A stretch of 64,000 nt of DNA from Pseudomonadota bacterium. GTDB taxonomy: Bacteria; Pseudomonadota; Gammaproteobacteria; Steroidobacterales; Steroidobacteraceae. The notes below the pieces were generated by a model. The model worked only from the letters and a program-made list of their open reading frames with translations, was not told the DNA's origin and searched no databases. The stretch covers positions 1 through 64,000 of the forward strand of contig JAJZDW010000005.1 in the NCBI GenBank assembly GCA_021851405.1. The letters are read 5' to 3'. Position 1 is the first letter of the stretch, and each line of letters begins with the position of its first letter. Shown one piece after another: positions 9,742 through 17,782 of the stretch. The translations under genes and the position numbers were made by a program.

Positions 9742-9776
9742 CCGCTCTCCCGCGGCAGAGTGTCGCGGGAGAGCGG
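9742..9776 (+). terminator. Hairpin 1 after the TonB receptor
   Basis: Perfect 13-bp stem (9742-9754 with 9764-9776) with a 9-base loop, 23 bp past the receptor stop. No T tract. It is the first of three consecutive hairpins in the 226-bp gap before the chitinase. Confidence 0.55.
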
Positions 9777-9842
9777 TGCGATGATTCCGGCGCCGGGGTC
9801 CTCGCGGCGGATCCCCCCAGCTGCGATGATCTCGGTGGGGCT

Positions 9843-9873
9843 GACAACCGGCACGGGAGCTGTGCCGGTTGTC
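9843..9873 (+). terminator. Hairpin 2 before the chitinase
   Basis: Perfect 12-bp stem (9843-9854 with 9862-9873) and a 7-base loop. No T tract follows, so this could be a terminator-like or mRNA-stabilising element. Confidence 0.4.
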
Positions 9874-9879
9874 GGCCGG

Positions 9880-9907
9880 GCCGGCGGCGGCTCGAAGCGC
9901 CGCCGGC
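9880..9907 (+). repeat. Hairpin 3 before the chitinase
   Basis: Perfect 10-bp stem (9880-9889 with 9898-9907) and an 8-base loop, followed directly by cttggggg. With the two preceding hairpins it forms a structured spacer that may reduce read-through from the receptor gene into the chitinase/PTS genes. Confidence 0.4.
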
Positions 9908-9944
9908 GTCCTTGGGGGACCATCAATTGAAAGAGGCAGTGCAT

Positions 9945-11171
9945 ATGCGGACCCCAAGGGCGGGCGCGCTACTCTGCCCGCCGGCAGTGCGCGGCGGCAC
10001 GGTGATGAGACTTCTGAGTCGAGCTCTGGGGGCGCTGCTCGGCGTGCTCATCCTGATAACACCGGTGCGGGCGGCGGTACCGCAGATCGTGGCGTACTAC
10101 CACGGTGGGATGCCGGTTGCGGCGATCCCGGTGCAGTACCTGAATACCGTCATCTATGCGTTTGAGGAGCCGAATGCGGCCGGCCGTTGTGCGACACCGA
10201 GTGCCGCACAGCAGCGCACCATCGCGGCGCTGCGCCGACTGCGCCGGCATCACCCGCGGCTGACGCTGCTGGTGTCGATCGGCGGCTGGGATGAGGCCCC
10301 TCAATACTCTGATATCGCGCTCACCGCAGCATCGCGCGCGGCGTTCGCGCGCAGTTGCGTGCGGCGGATGATCGCGCAGGATCACTTCGATGGCCTCGAT
10401 CTCGACTGGGAATTCCCGGTGCACGGTGGGATGAACCGCTCGCGGCCGCAGGACCGCGCCGATGCCACCGCGCTCGTGCGCGCGCTGCGCCGACGGCTCG
10501 ATGCCCTCGGCGCCAAGACGCACCGACACTATCTGCTCACCATCGCGACACCGGCCGGCACGTGGCAGGAGGGTGGAGCGTACTCGGTGAGCGACAGTTA
10601 CGACCTGGCGGCGATCGCCCCGCAGGTCGATTGGTTCAATGTCATGACCTATGACATGAATACGATTTTCAGTCCCGTCAGCGGATTCAATACGCCGCTG
10701 CGCGCCGATCCGCACGATCGGCAACCGCAGCCGCAGCGGGCGCGCGACAATCTCGTCGGTGCGGTGCGCTACTACGAGGCGCACGGGGTGCCGGCGGACA
10801 AGATTCTCCTCGGCATCGCCTTTTACGGCCGTGGGTTCGAAGGGGTGAGCGCGCGACATGCCGGGCTGTACTCGAAGTTCAGCGCGGGCTATCCGGAGAC
10901 GCCGTGGAAGACGATCGCCGCGCACATGCTGCGCGATCCGGCCTGGGTGCGTCACTGGAGCGCCACGGCCGAGGCGCCCTGGCTGTACAACGCGCGGCGG
11001 CATATTTTCTTCACCTACGACGATCCGCATTCGCTCGGCATCAAGGCCGCGTTCGTGCGCCATGAGCATCTGCGCGGGGTGATGATCTGGGTGCTCGGAG
11101 AAGATGATGCGCGCGACTCGCTGCTGCGCGCGCTGGTGTGGGGCCTGCATGTGCCGCATGCCACGCCATGA
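9945..11171 (+). CDS. Secreted glycoside hydrolase family 18 chitinase
   Basis: A single-domain GH18 (TIM-barrel) enzyme expected to hydrolyse chitin or chito-oligosaccharides outside the cytoplasm. The catalytic DxxDxDxE motif is present as FDGLDLDWEFP, with Glu as acid. SIGGWDEAPQYS and WFNVMTYDMN are the other conserved GH18 strands. A signal peptide (LLSRALGALLGVLILITPVRAA) is clear. The ATG at 9945 has agagg 8 bases upstream and is used here; the ATG at 10005 would give a shorter, more standard signal peptide and is a real alternative. No chitin-binding module is visible. Its stop overlaps the start of nagF (ATGA), tying chitin cleavage to GlcNAc phosphorylation. Confidence 0.92.
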   Translation: MRTPRAGALLCPPAVRGGTVMRLLSRALGALLGVLILITPVRAAVPQIVAYYHGGMPVAAIPVQYLNTVIYAFEEPNAAGRCATPSAAQQRTIAALRRLRRHHPRLTLLVSIGGWDEAPQYSDIALTAASRAAFARSCVRRMIAQDHFDGLDLDWEFPVHGGMNRSRPQDRADATALVRALRRRLDALGAKTHRHYLLTIATPAGTWQEGGAYSVSDSYDLAAIAPQVDWFNVMTYDMNTIFSPVSGFNTPLRADPHDRQPQPQRARDNLVGAVRYYEAHGVPADKILLGIAFYGRGFEGVSARHAGLYSKFSAGYPETPWKTIAAHMLRDPAWVRHWSATAEAPWLYNARRHIFFTYDDPHSLGIKAAFVRHEHLRGVMIWVLGEDDARDSLLRALVWGLHVPHATP

Positions 11172-13702
11172 CTGAACGAGTGCTGCGTGCACCGCTGCGG
11201 GGCTGGAGCGCCCCGCTCGAGGAGGTGCCCGATCCGGTGTTCGCCGGCCGGATGCTCGGGGATGGGGTGGCCATCGATCCGCTTGAGGGGACGCTCTTCG
11301 CCCCCTGCGACGGGCAGGTCGTGGTGCTGCCGGCGACGCGTCACGCGATTACGCTGCGCAGCGTGGCCGGTGAAGACATCCTGATGCACATCGGCATCGA
11401 TACCGTGGGGCTCGGTGGCGAGGGGTTCGAGGCCTGCGTTGCGGCCGGTCAGACGGTTCGCAGCGGAGATCCGCTCATCCGCTTCGATCTGGACCTGCTC
11501 ACGCGCCGCGTACCGAGTGTGCTCACGCCGGTGTTGGTGCTCGGCAGCCCGCCGCCGCAGCTGACGCGGCGCATCGAGAGTCGCGCCGTCGCGGTCGGCG
11601 ATTGGTTGTTCGAGTGGGCCGCGCCGCACGCTCCGCCCACCGAGGCGCGCCAGATACTGCAAGAGGAGGTGGCGTTGGCGCGCACCGTGCGGGTGGCACT
11701 CGAGCACGGCATCCATGCGCGCCCGGCGGCCCAGGTGGCCGCGGCGCTGAAGGGTCTGCGGGCGCAGGTTCAGGTGCATTTCCAGGGTCGCAGCGCCGAT
11801 GCACGCAGCGCCACCGGGCTGATGACGCTCGGGGTTCGGCGGGACGATTCGGTCGAGGTGCGCGCCGGAGGCGCCGATGCGGGCGCGGCATTGGCGGCAC
11901 TCGCGGCGCTGCTCTCGACGCCCGAGCCGCCCGCGCACCGCGCCGCGCCGCGTGCACCCGCGGCGCTCGCCGCGCCGAACGCCTCGATCGGGGCCGGTGG
12001 GACGTTGCGCGGAGTGGTCGCGAGCCGTGGCCTGGCCGTGGGTCCGGCGGCGCTGCTGCGCCGGCAGGAGATCGCCGTGGTCGAGGCCGGGACCGGCATC
12101 GATGCCGAGGGCGCGGCTCTGCGGCGTGCCTGCGCCGAGGTGCAGGCATCCCTCGAGCGCTCCCTCGAGGGCGCGCGCGGCCCCGCGGCTGACATCGTTA
12201 CGGCGCACCTGGCCCTGATCGAGGATCCCGCGCTGCACGCGAGCGCATGGGCGCTGATCGGGCAGGGCAAGAGCGCCGCGTTTGCCTGGCGGGCGGTCAT
12301 CCGCCAGTGCATCGCCGCGCTGCACGCGCTCGAGGATGGTCGCATGGCCGAGCGGGCCGATGACCTCATCGATCTCGAGCAGCAGGTGCTGCTCGTGCTC
12401 ACCGGGCAGACCGCCGCCGTGCCGTCGGTGGCTCCCGGGGCCATTCTCATCGCCCACGAGTTGCTGCCCTCCCAGCTGGTGGGGCTCGAGGCCGGGGCGC
12501 TCGGGGGGATTTGTCTGGCCGCGGGCGGCGCCACCTCGCATGTGTCGATTCTCGCCGCCGCCGCCGGCATCCCGGCGCTGGTGGCGCTCGGGGCAACCGT
12601 TGAGCACATCCCGCAAGGCACGACGCTCGTGCTCGACGCTGAACGCGGGGAGCTGCTCATCGATCCCGGCGCAACGGCGCTGGAGGCAGCCCTCCGGCAC
12701 ATCGCTCGGGACGCCGAGCAGCGGACCCGCGAGCGGATGGCGGCCCAGCGGGAGTGTCGACTCGCGGACGGGACGCGCATCGAGGTGCTCGCCAACCTCG
12801 GCTCGCTCGCCGATGCGCAACTCGCAGTGCGCAACGGCGCCGAGGGCTGCGGACTGCTGCGCACGGAGTTTCTGTTTCTCGAGCGCCAAACGGCTCCGGA
12901 CGAGGCCGAGCAGCGCGCGGAATATCAACGCATCGCGATCGCGCTGGCGGGCCGGCCGCTCACGGTGCGCACGCTGGACATCGGCGGGGATAAACCGATT
13001 CCCTACCTGCCGTTGCCGGTGGAGGAAAATCCAGCGCTCGGTCTGCGCGGCATCCGTACCAGTCTCTGGCGCGCGGAGTTGCTCGATGCGCAGCTGCGCG
13101 CGGTGCTCGCGGTCGAGCCGCCCGGACAGTGCCGGTTGCTGCTGCCGATGATCACCGATGTGACGGAAATCCGCATGGTGCGCGCGCACCTCGAGGAGGC
13201 GTGTCGGCGTATCGGGCGCACCGCCCCGGTGGAACTTGGCGTGATGATCGAGACCCCCGCCTCGGCGTTGATGGCCGACTCACTCGCCCGCGAGGTCGAC
13301 TTCTTCTCCATCGGCACCAATGACCTCACCCAGTACACCCTCGCCATGGATCGCGGCCACGCCCACCTCGCGGCCCGTCTCGATGGACTGCACCCAGCCG
13401 TGCTGCGCCTGATTGCCGGCACCGCCGAGGCGGCCCACACCCACCGCCGCCGCACCGCGGTGTGCGGCGGCCTCGCCTCCGATCCGCTGGCGGTGCCGAT
13501 CCTGGTGGGGCTGGGCGTGCACGAGCTCTCGTGCGTGCCGGCGATGATTCCGCAGATCAAGGCGCTGCTCGGGACGCTCACTCTCGAGCAGTGCCGTCAG
13601 CGTGCGGTGCTCGCGCTTGCGCAGGAGTCGGCCGAGGCCGTGCGCGCGCGCTGCGCCGAAGCGGACGAGGCGACTGGCGAGCCGGTCTCGGCGCGCCGCT
13701 GA
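11168..13702 (+). CDS. nagF: Fused PTS protein EIIA-HPr-Enzyme I (GlcNAc-type multiphosphoryl transfer protein)
   Basis: An 844-residue cytoplasmic phosphotransferase with three domains. Residues 1-160 are a glucose-type EIIA with active His74 (LMHIGIDTVGL). Residues about 170-260 are HPr with His183 (HGIHARPA). From about 280 to the end is Enzyme I with His458 (GGATSHVSILAAAAG), RTLDIGGDKP and FFSIGTNDLTQY. Phosphate flows from phosphoenolpyruvate through EI, HPr and EIIA to NagE. All three phospho-histidines are present. The start overlaps the chitinase stop. Start ATG 11168 lacks an obvious ribosome site, consistent with coupling. Fused proteins of this architecture are called NagF where paired with NagE. 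Confidence 0.94.
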   Translation: MTERVLRAPLRGWSAPLEEVPDPVFAGRMLGDGVAIDPLEGTLFAPCDGQVVVLPATRHAITLRSVAGEDILMHIGIDTVGLGGEGFEACVAAGQTVRSGDPLIRFDLDLLTRRVPSVLTPVLVLGSPPPQLTRRIESRAVAVGDWLFEWAAPHAPPTEARQILQEEVALARTVRVALEHGIHARPAAQVAAALKGLRAQVQVHFQGRSADARSATGLMTLGVRRDDSVEVRAGGADAGAALAALAALLSTPEPPAHRAAPRAPAALAAPNASIGAGGTLRGVVASRGLAVGPAALLRRQEIAVVEAGTGIDAEGAALRRACAEVQASLERSLEGARGPAADIVTAHLALIEDPALHASAWALIGQGKSAAFAWRAVIRQCIAALHALEDGRMAERADDLIDLEQQVLLVLTGQTAAVPSVAPGAILIAHELLPSQLVGLEAGALGGICLAAGGATSHVSILAAAAGIPALVALGATVEHIPQGTTLVLDAERGELLIDPGATALEAALRHIARDAEQRTRERMAAQRECRLADGTRIEVLANLGSLADAQLAVRNGAEGCGLLRTEFLFLERQTAPDEAEQRAEYQRIAIALAGRPLTVRTLDIGGDKPIPYLPLPVEENPALGLRGIRTSLWRAELLDAQLRAVLAVEPPGQCRLLLPMITDVTEIRMVRAHLEEACRRIGRTAPVELGVMIETPASALMADSLAREVDFFSIGTNDLTQYTLAMDRGHAHLAARLDGLHPAVLRLIAGTAEAAHTHRRRTAVCGGLASDPLAVPILVGLGVHELSCVPAMIPQIKALLGTLTLEQCRQRAVLALAQESAEAVRARCAEADEATGEPVSARR

Positions 13703-13727
13703 GTGCAACCGTGACGGAATGCCCCCT

Positions 13728-15518
13728 ATGAAACAGATCCTCACTTCGCTGCAGAAGCTCGGCGGCGCGCTGATGCTGCCGATCGCGGTGCTGCCGGCCG
13801 CGGCGCTGCTGCTGCGGCTCGGTCAGCCCGACCTGCTGCACATCCCGGTCATGGCGGCCGCCGGTCAGGCCATCTTCGCCAACCTTGGGCTGCTGTTTGC
13901 GGTGGGTGTGGCGATCGGACTGGCGCGGGACAATCACGGCGCGGCCGGGTTGGCCGCGGTCGTCGGCTATCTGGTCATCAACAAGGGTGCGGCCGTGTTC
14001 GTCACGGCGCCAGCGGCGGTGCTCGCGGGGGTACCGCTGCATGCGCACGCGTTGGTGATCGCGGCCTTCACCCGCCAGCAGCTCGCCGAGCTCACCGTTC
14101 CGGTGGGCATCGTCTCAGGCCTGATGGGTGGATCGCTGTACAACCGCTTCCACAACTTCACGCTGCCGAGCTACCTGGCGTTCTTCGGCGGCCGGCGCTT
14201 CGTGCCCATCATTACCGGGTTCGCCGCGCTGCCATTGGCGATCTTGCTCGGCGCCGAGCTCGAGCACATCCAGCACGGCATGGACGCACTGAGTCGCACG
14301 GTGCTCGCCTCCGGCCCCTGGGGCCTGTTCGTCTATGGCGTGCTCAACCGCCTGCTCATCGTCACCGGTCTGCACAACATCCTGAACAGCTTCGCCTGGT
14401 TCATCGTCGGGCACTACCATGGCGTCACCGGTGACATGAACCGCTTCTTCGCCGGTGATCCACGCGCCGGCGCCTTCATGTCGGGGTTCTTCCCCGTCAT
14501 GATGTTCGGCCTGCCGGCGGCGTGCCTGGCGATGTACCACACGGCCCGACCCGAGCGCCGGCCCGCGGTCGCCGGCCTGCTGCTGTCGATCGCGCTCACG
14601 TCATTTCTGACGGGTGTCACCGAGCCGGTCGAGTTCACGTTCATGTTCCTCGCCCCGGGGCTTTATCTGGTGCACGCGCTGCTCACCGGCCTGGCGTTCA
14701 TCATTACCAACGCGCTCGACGTGCGGCTCGGGTTCGGCTTCTCGGCCGGTCTGTTCGATTACATCCTGAACTTCAAGTACGCGACCCATCCGTTGCGGTT
14801 GCTGCCCATCGGCGCTCTGTACTTCGGACTGTATTACGGCATCTTCCGCTATTCGATCCTGAAATTCGATTTGAAGACCCCCGGTCGCGAGCTCGAGGCG
14901 CTGCCCGCCGCGGCGCCCCCGCCGACCGCCGGGGGCGAGCGGGCGCGAGCCTATATCGCGGCGCTCGGCGGCCCGGGCAATCTCGAGTCGGTCAATGCCT
15001 GTACCACGCGCCTGCGCCTGACGGTACACAACCAGAGTGCGGTCAGCGACGCGGCGCTGAAGGCGCTCGGGGCGATCGGCATGGTGCGTCCGTCGCCGAC
15101 GGCGCTGCAAGTCATCATCGGGCCGATCGCGGAGCAGATTGCCGGAGAGATGCGCGAGGCGCTACAGAACATGCCGCTCGATGCGCAGGCGGCCGCCGTC
15201 ACGGCGACCGCCTCGCTGCGGGTTCCGGCGGCGGCGGCAGAACCGACGGTTCCGCCGCTCGATCGGGCGCAGATCCAAGACCTGCTCGCGGCACTCGGCG
15301 ATGCGGCGAACATTCGCGAGGTCACGACCGCATCGTCGCGACTGCGTATTTCGATTGCCGATGCGAGGCGCGTGAATGCCGAGGCCCTGCAGCGCCTCGG
15401 GCTGCGCGGGAGCACCTGGGTGGCACCGGACTGCCTCCATGTCATCATTGGACCGGCGGCCCCGGCCACGGGTGCCACACTGCGTGAATTGCTCAGCGTC
15501 GCGGCGTCGATCGCTTAG
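13728..15518 (+). CDS. nagE: PTS GlcNAc-specific EIICBB permease
   Basis: A 596-residue membrane permease that imports and phosphorylates GlcNAc, taking phosphate from NagF. Residues 1-385 form the multi-helix EIIC channel, starting MKQILTSLQKLGGALMLPIA, with the conserved VTEPVEFTFMFLAPGLY loop. An EIIB domain follows with active Cys425 in NACTTRLRL. A second EIIB-like domain (residues about 510-590) repeats the fold, but its active-site position is Ala535 (TTASSRLRI), so it cannot carry phosphate. The ATG at 13728 is preferred to the one at 13719 on ribosome-site spacing. No EIIA domain is attached; that is supplied by NagF. Confidence 0.93.
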   Translation: MKQILTSLQKLGGALMLPIAVLPAAALLLRLGQPDLLHIPVMAAAGQAIFANLGLLFAVGVAIGLARDNHGAAGLAAVVGYLVINKGAAVFVTAPAAVLAGVPLHAHALVIAAFTRQQLAELTVPVGIVSGLMGGSLYNRFHNFTLPSYLAFFGGRRFVPIITGFAALPLAILLGAELEHIQHGMDALSRTVLASGPWGLFVYGVLNRLLIVTGLHNILNSFAWFIVGHYHGVTGDMNRFFAGDPRAGAFMSGFFPVMMFGLPAACLAMYHTARPERRPAVAGLLLSIALTSFLTGVTEPVEFTFMFLAPGLYLVHALLTGLAFIITNALDVRLGFGFSAGLFDYILNFKYATHPLRLLPIGALYFGLYYGIFRYSILKFDLKTPGRELEALPAAAPPPTAGGERARAYIAALGGPGNLESVNACTTRLRLTVHNQSAVSDAALKALGAIGMVRPSPTALQVIIGPIAEQIAGEMREALQNMPLDAQAAAVTATASLRVPAAAAEPTVPPLDRAQIQDLLAALGDAANIREVTTASSRLRISIADARRVNAEALQRLGLRGSTWVAPDCLHVIIGPAAPATGATLRELLSVAASIA

Positions 15519-15965
15519 CGGAGGCCGCACCGCCCGAGACCGGGAGCGGAGTGGGCATTCCGTCCCGCCGAGCGGCACTCAGGCGGGGACGTCAGCGTCT
15601 ACGTCTGTCGTCTCACGATCATTCATACCCCTGTAGTAGCAGTACGGCTCCGATGTCACGCCGGACGCTGTTGCGTCCGTGCATCGTTCGAACGGGACAT
15701 CACAGCGCATCCCGGTCATCCGCGCCGAAAGGGTTGGCGCTGGGGCCGTCGTGAGGACTATAGTCTACAGACTGTCAGTGTGACGTTGGTATGTCGCGCG
15801 AGGACAACGGGTCGCGGTAGCCGGTGTCACACGCATCGGACTCGCGAATACGGGACGAGTTCGGCCGTGAGGGGGCGGGATGCACACGATAATACCAACC
15901 CAGGGGCGATGGCGTGCGTTTCCCGCCGACACGGCTCGTGCGTTTCTCCCTCGAATGGACCTGCC
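15519..15965. other. Intergenic region between nagE and the first ECF sigma gene
   Basis: 447 bp without a convincing gene. An imperfect GC hairpin at 15561-15591 (one bulged G) may end the nag transcript. TATAGT at 15759-15764 with TTGGCG at 15734-15739 (19-bp spacer) is a weak promoter candidate for the sigma gene, followed by a small inverted repeat AGTCTACAGACT (15762-15773). The sigma frame stays open back to 15780, but those codons lack family similarity. Confidence 0.4.
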
Positions 15966-16568
15966 GTGAACGCACGAAGCGCGGACGCGTCGCTCGACGC
16001 GGTCTCTGAATCCCACGGCGAGGGGCCTGACTCCGACGGTGCACCGTGCGAGGATCGTGCTGCGGCGCTCGCGGAGGTCGCGCGGCAGCACCATGCGCCG
16101 CTCGTGAGATTTCTCACTCAGCGGACCGGTTCCATCGAGGTGGCCAAGGAGATTGCCCAGGATGCATACGTCAAAGTGCTCGCGGTCGAACGACAGGGTT
16201 CGATTGCCTCATTGGCGAGTTACCTGTGGCGGTGTGCACTCAATCTCATGACCGATCACGGGCGCCGCCGCGGCGTGCGCGAGCGCTTCGTGCAGGCAGT
16301 TCGCGCCGAAGCCGAGCAATTGGCGCCGTCGGCCGAAGCCGTCGTCGATGCGCGGCAGCGGCTGGAGATCATCGAGCAGGCGCTCGAACATTTGCCGCCA
16401 CGGTGTCTCGAGGCGTTCATGCTGCGCGTCGTGCAGGGGCTCCCGTTTGACGAGGTCGGCCAGGCCATGGGCATCAGTGGCCGGATGGCCAAAATATACG
16501 TCGCCCGGGCACTGGCCTACCTCCATGAGTCGCTGGAGGACGAGGACGGCGGGAGCGCAGAGCCGTGA
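15966..16568 (+). CDS. ECF sigma factor (FecI-like), lasso set 1
   Basis: About 200 residues, an extracytoplasmic-function sigma factor. Region 2 is recognisable as FLTQRTGSIEVAKEIAQDAYVKVLA and region 4 as LPPRCLEAFMLRVVQGLPFDEVGQAMGISGRMAKIYVARAL, with its helix-turn-helix. It is followed, with a 4-base overlap, by a FecR-type regulator and then an STN-containing TonB receptor: the FecI-FecR-FecA surface-signalling layout. It presumably directs transcription of receptor and lasso genes when the receptor is occupied. The start is uncertain: GTG 15966 gives a normal ECF length; ATG 15909 and a frame to 15780 are also open. Confidence 0.88.
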   Translation: MNARSADASLDAVSESHGEGPDSDGAPCEDRAAALAEVARQHHAPLVRFLTQRTGSIEVAKEIAQDAYVKVLAVERQGSIASLASYLWRCALNLMTDHGRRRGVRERFVQAVRAEAEQLAPSAEAVVDARQRLEIIEQALEHLPPRCLEAFMLRVVQGLPFDEVGQAMGISGRMAKIYVARALAYLHESLEDEDGGSAEP

Positions 16569-17647
16569 AGACCGCTGAGCTGCTCTACGACTATGACGAG
16601 GAGCGCTGGCTCGAGGCGCTCGATTGGCATGCGGTGCGGTGTGCGGCGGACAGGTTGACGCCCGAGCAGCAGGACGGGTGGCGCCGCTGGACACTCGATG
16701 CCGAAAACCGCCGGGTCTATGCCGCCTGCGCGCAGCTCTACCGAGACGCTCAGGGGATCGACGACTCCGAGCACATCGCCCGAGTCAGTGCGCCAGGCCC
16801 CGCCTCACGATTCCGAGCGGTCGGCCCGGCCGTGAAGTGGGCGCTGGGCGGTGCAGTCCTCGCCGCCTGCGCCGCCAGCACCGTTCTGGTGAGTCCGCGC
16901 GCGCGCCCAACGCGCGTCCCGTCCCCGTCAGGTCCACCGTCAGTGGCCTCTGCCGTCTACCGTTCATCTCCGGGCCAGACGCGGCGTATCCGTCTCGCCG
17001 ACGGATCGACCGTGGTCCTGGGTGCCGAAACCGTTCTCGAGGTCGCCATCACTCCCCAGAGTCGATCCCTGAATTTGCAGCGCGGTGAAGCCTGGTTCGA
17101 CGTCATCCACCGTCCGCATTGGCCGTTTGTGGTCACCGCGGGCACGGGTCGGATCCGCGATCTCGGCACCGCGTTCGTCGTCGATCGGGAATCCGGGCGC
17201 ACCGAAGTCACCGTCACCCAAGGACAGGTGGAAGTGTCGCTCTCGGGCATGCTCCGTGCGCCGCACCTTGGGTCGTTGCGACTGACGCCGATCCGGCTCC
17301 ATCGGGGCGAGCGATTCGTGTATGGAACGCGCATCCCGTTGGCCATCCGGCACGTCAGTCCCCGCCTGGCACTCGGATGGACCCGAGGTCACCTGGAATT
17401 CGTCGATGAGCCGCTGGGTGTCGTGGCGGAAAATATCAGTCGCTACTCGCAGCAGCCGATTCGAGTGTCACCGGCGGCTGCGGGGCTCCATCTCACCACG
17501 CTCGTGCTCAGTCATCACATCCCCGCGTGGATCAACGGCTTGAGCCGCGTTCTTCCGGTCGTCGCCGTTCACACGAGCCGTGGAATCTGCGTGCAACTGC
17601 AGACGTCGGCGACGACGCCAAAAGACAACGAATGCCGCGAGCCTTAG
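16565..17647 (+). CDS. FecR-type anti-sigma/sigma-regulator, lasso set 1
   Basis: A 360-residue inner-membrane regulator. The N-terminal cytoplasmic part has the DUF4880-like motif of FecR proteins (RLTPEQQDGWRRWTLDAENR) that binds the sigma factor. A single transmembrane segment follows (WALGGAVLAACAASTVLV, about residues 94-112), then the periplasmic FecR domain (RIRLADGSTVVLGAETVLEV). The last part probably contacts the STN domain of the receptor. GTG start overlaps the sigma stop. The protein ends 135 bp before the TonB receptor. Role by homology to FecR; the ligand would be the peptide taken up by the neighbouring receptor. Confidence 0.88.
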   Translation: MKTAELLYDYDEERWLEALDWHAVRCAADRLTPEQQDGWRRWTLDAENRRVYAACAQLYRDAQGIDDSEHIARVSAPGPASRFRAVGPAVKWALGGAVLAACAASTVLVSPRARPTRVPSPSGPPSVASAVYRSSPGQTRRIRLADGSTVVLGAETVLEVAITPQSRSLNLQRGEAWFDVIHRPHWPFVVTAGTGRIRDLGTAFVVDRESGRTEVTVTQGQVEVSLSGMLRAPHLGSLRLTPIRLHRGERFVYGTRIPLAIRHVSPRLALGWTRGHLEFVDEPLGVVAENISRYSQQPIRVSPAAAGLHLTTLVLSHHIPAWINGLSRVLPVVAVHTSRGICVQLQTSATTPKDNECREP

Positions 17648-17748
17648 GCTGACGTCCACCTCGACGTGTCGGATTCGGAGTGCCCGACGGTCCGCGCGGC
17701 CCGGGCCCAACCAGAACGAGTTCCCTTCCCGAGTCATGGTTCGTCTCT

Positions 17749-17764
17749 TGACCCAAGACAACAG
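17749..17764 (+). repeat. Shared motif TGACCCAAGACnnCAG, copy 1
   Basis: TGACCCAAGAC followed by two bases and CAG, 18 bp before the receptor ATG at 17783. The same 14 defined bases recur at 28870-28885 upstream of B2 in set 2. The purpose is unknown; a binding site for a protein or RNA regulator common to both sets is possible. Confidence 0.35.
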
Positions 17765-17782
17765 TGACGATTGGGGGACTCC

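Noticed and set aside
8270-9847. 525-codon minus-strand frame opposite the TonB receptor
   Set aside because: Arg/His/Val-rich antisense frame without family similarity.
15780-15965. N-terminal extension of the first ECF sigma factor
   Set aside because: Frame is open but the sequence has no sigma similarity and covers the likely promoter; a GTG start at 15966 gives the usual ECF length.
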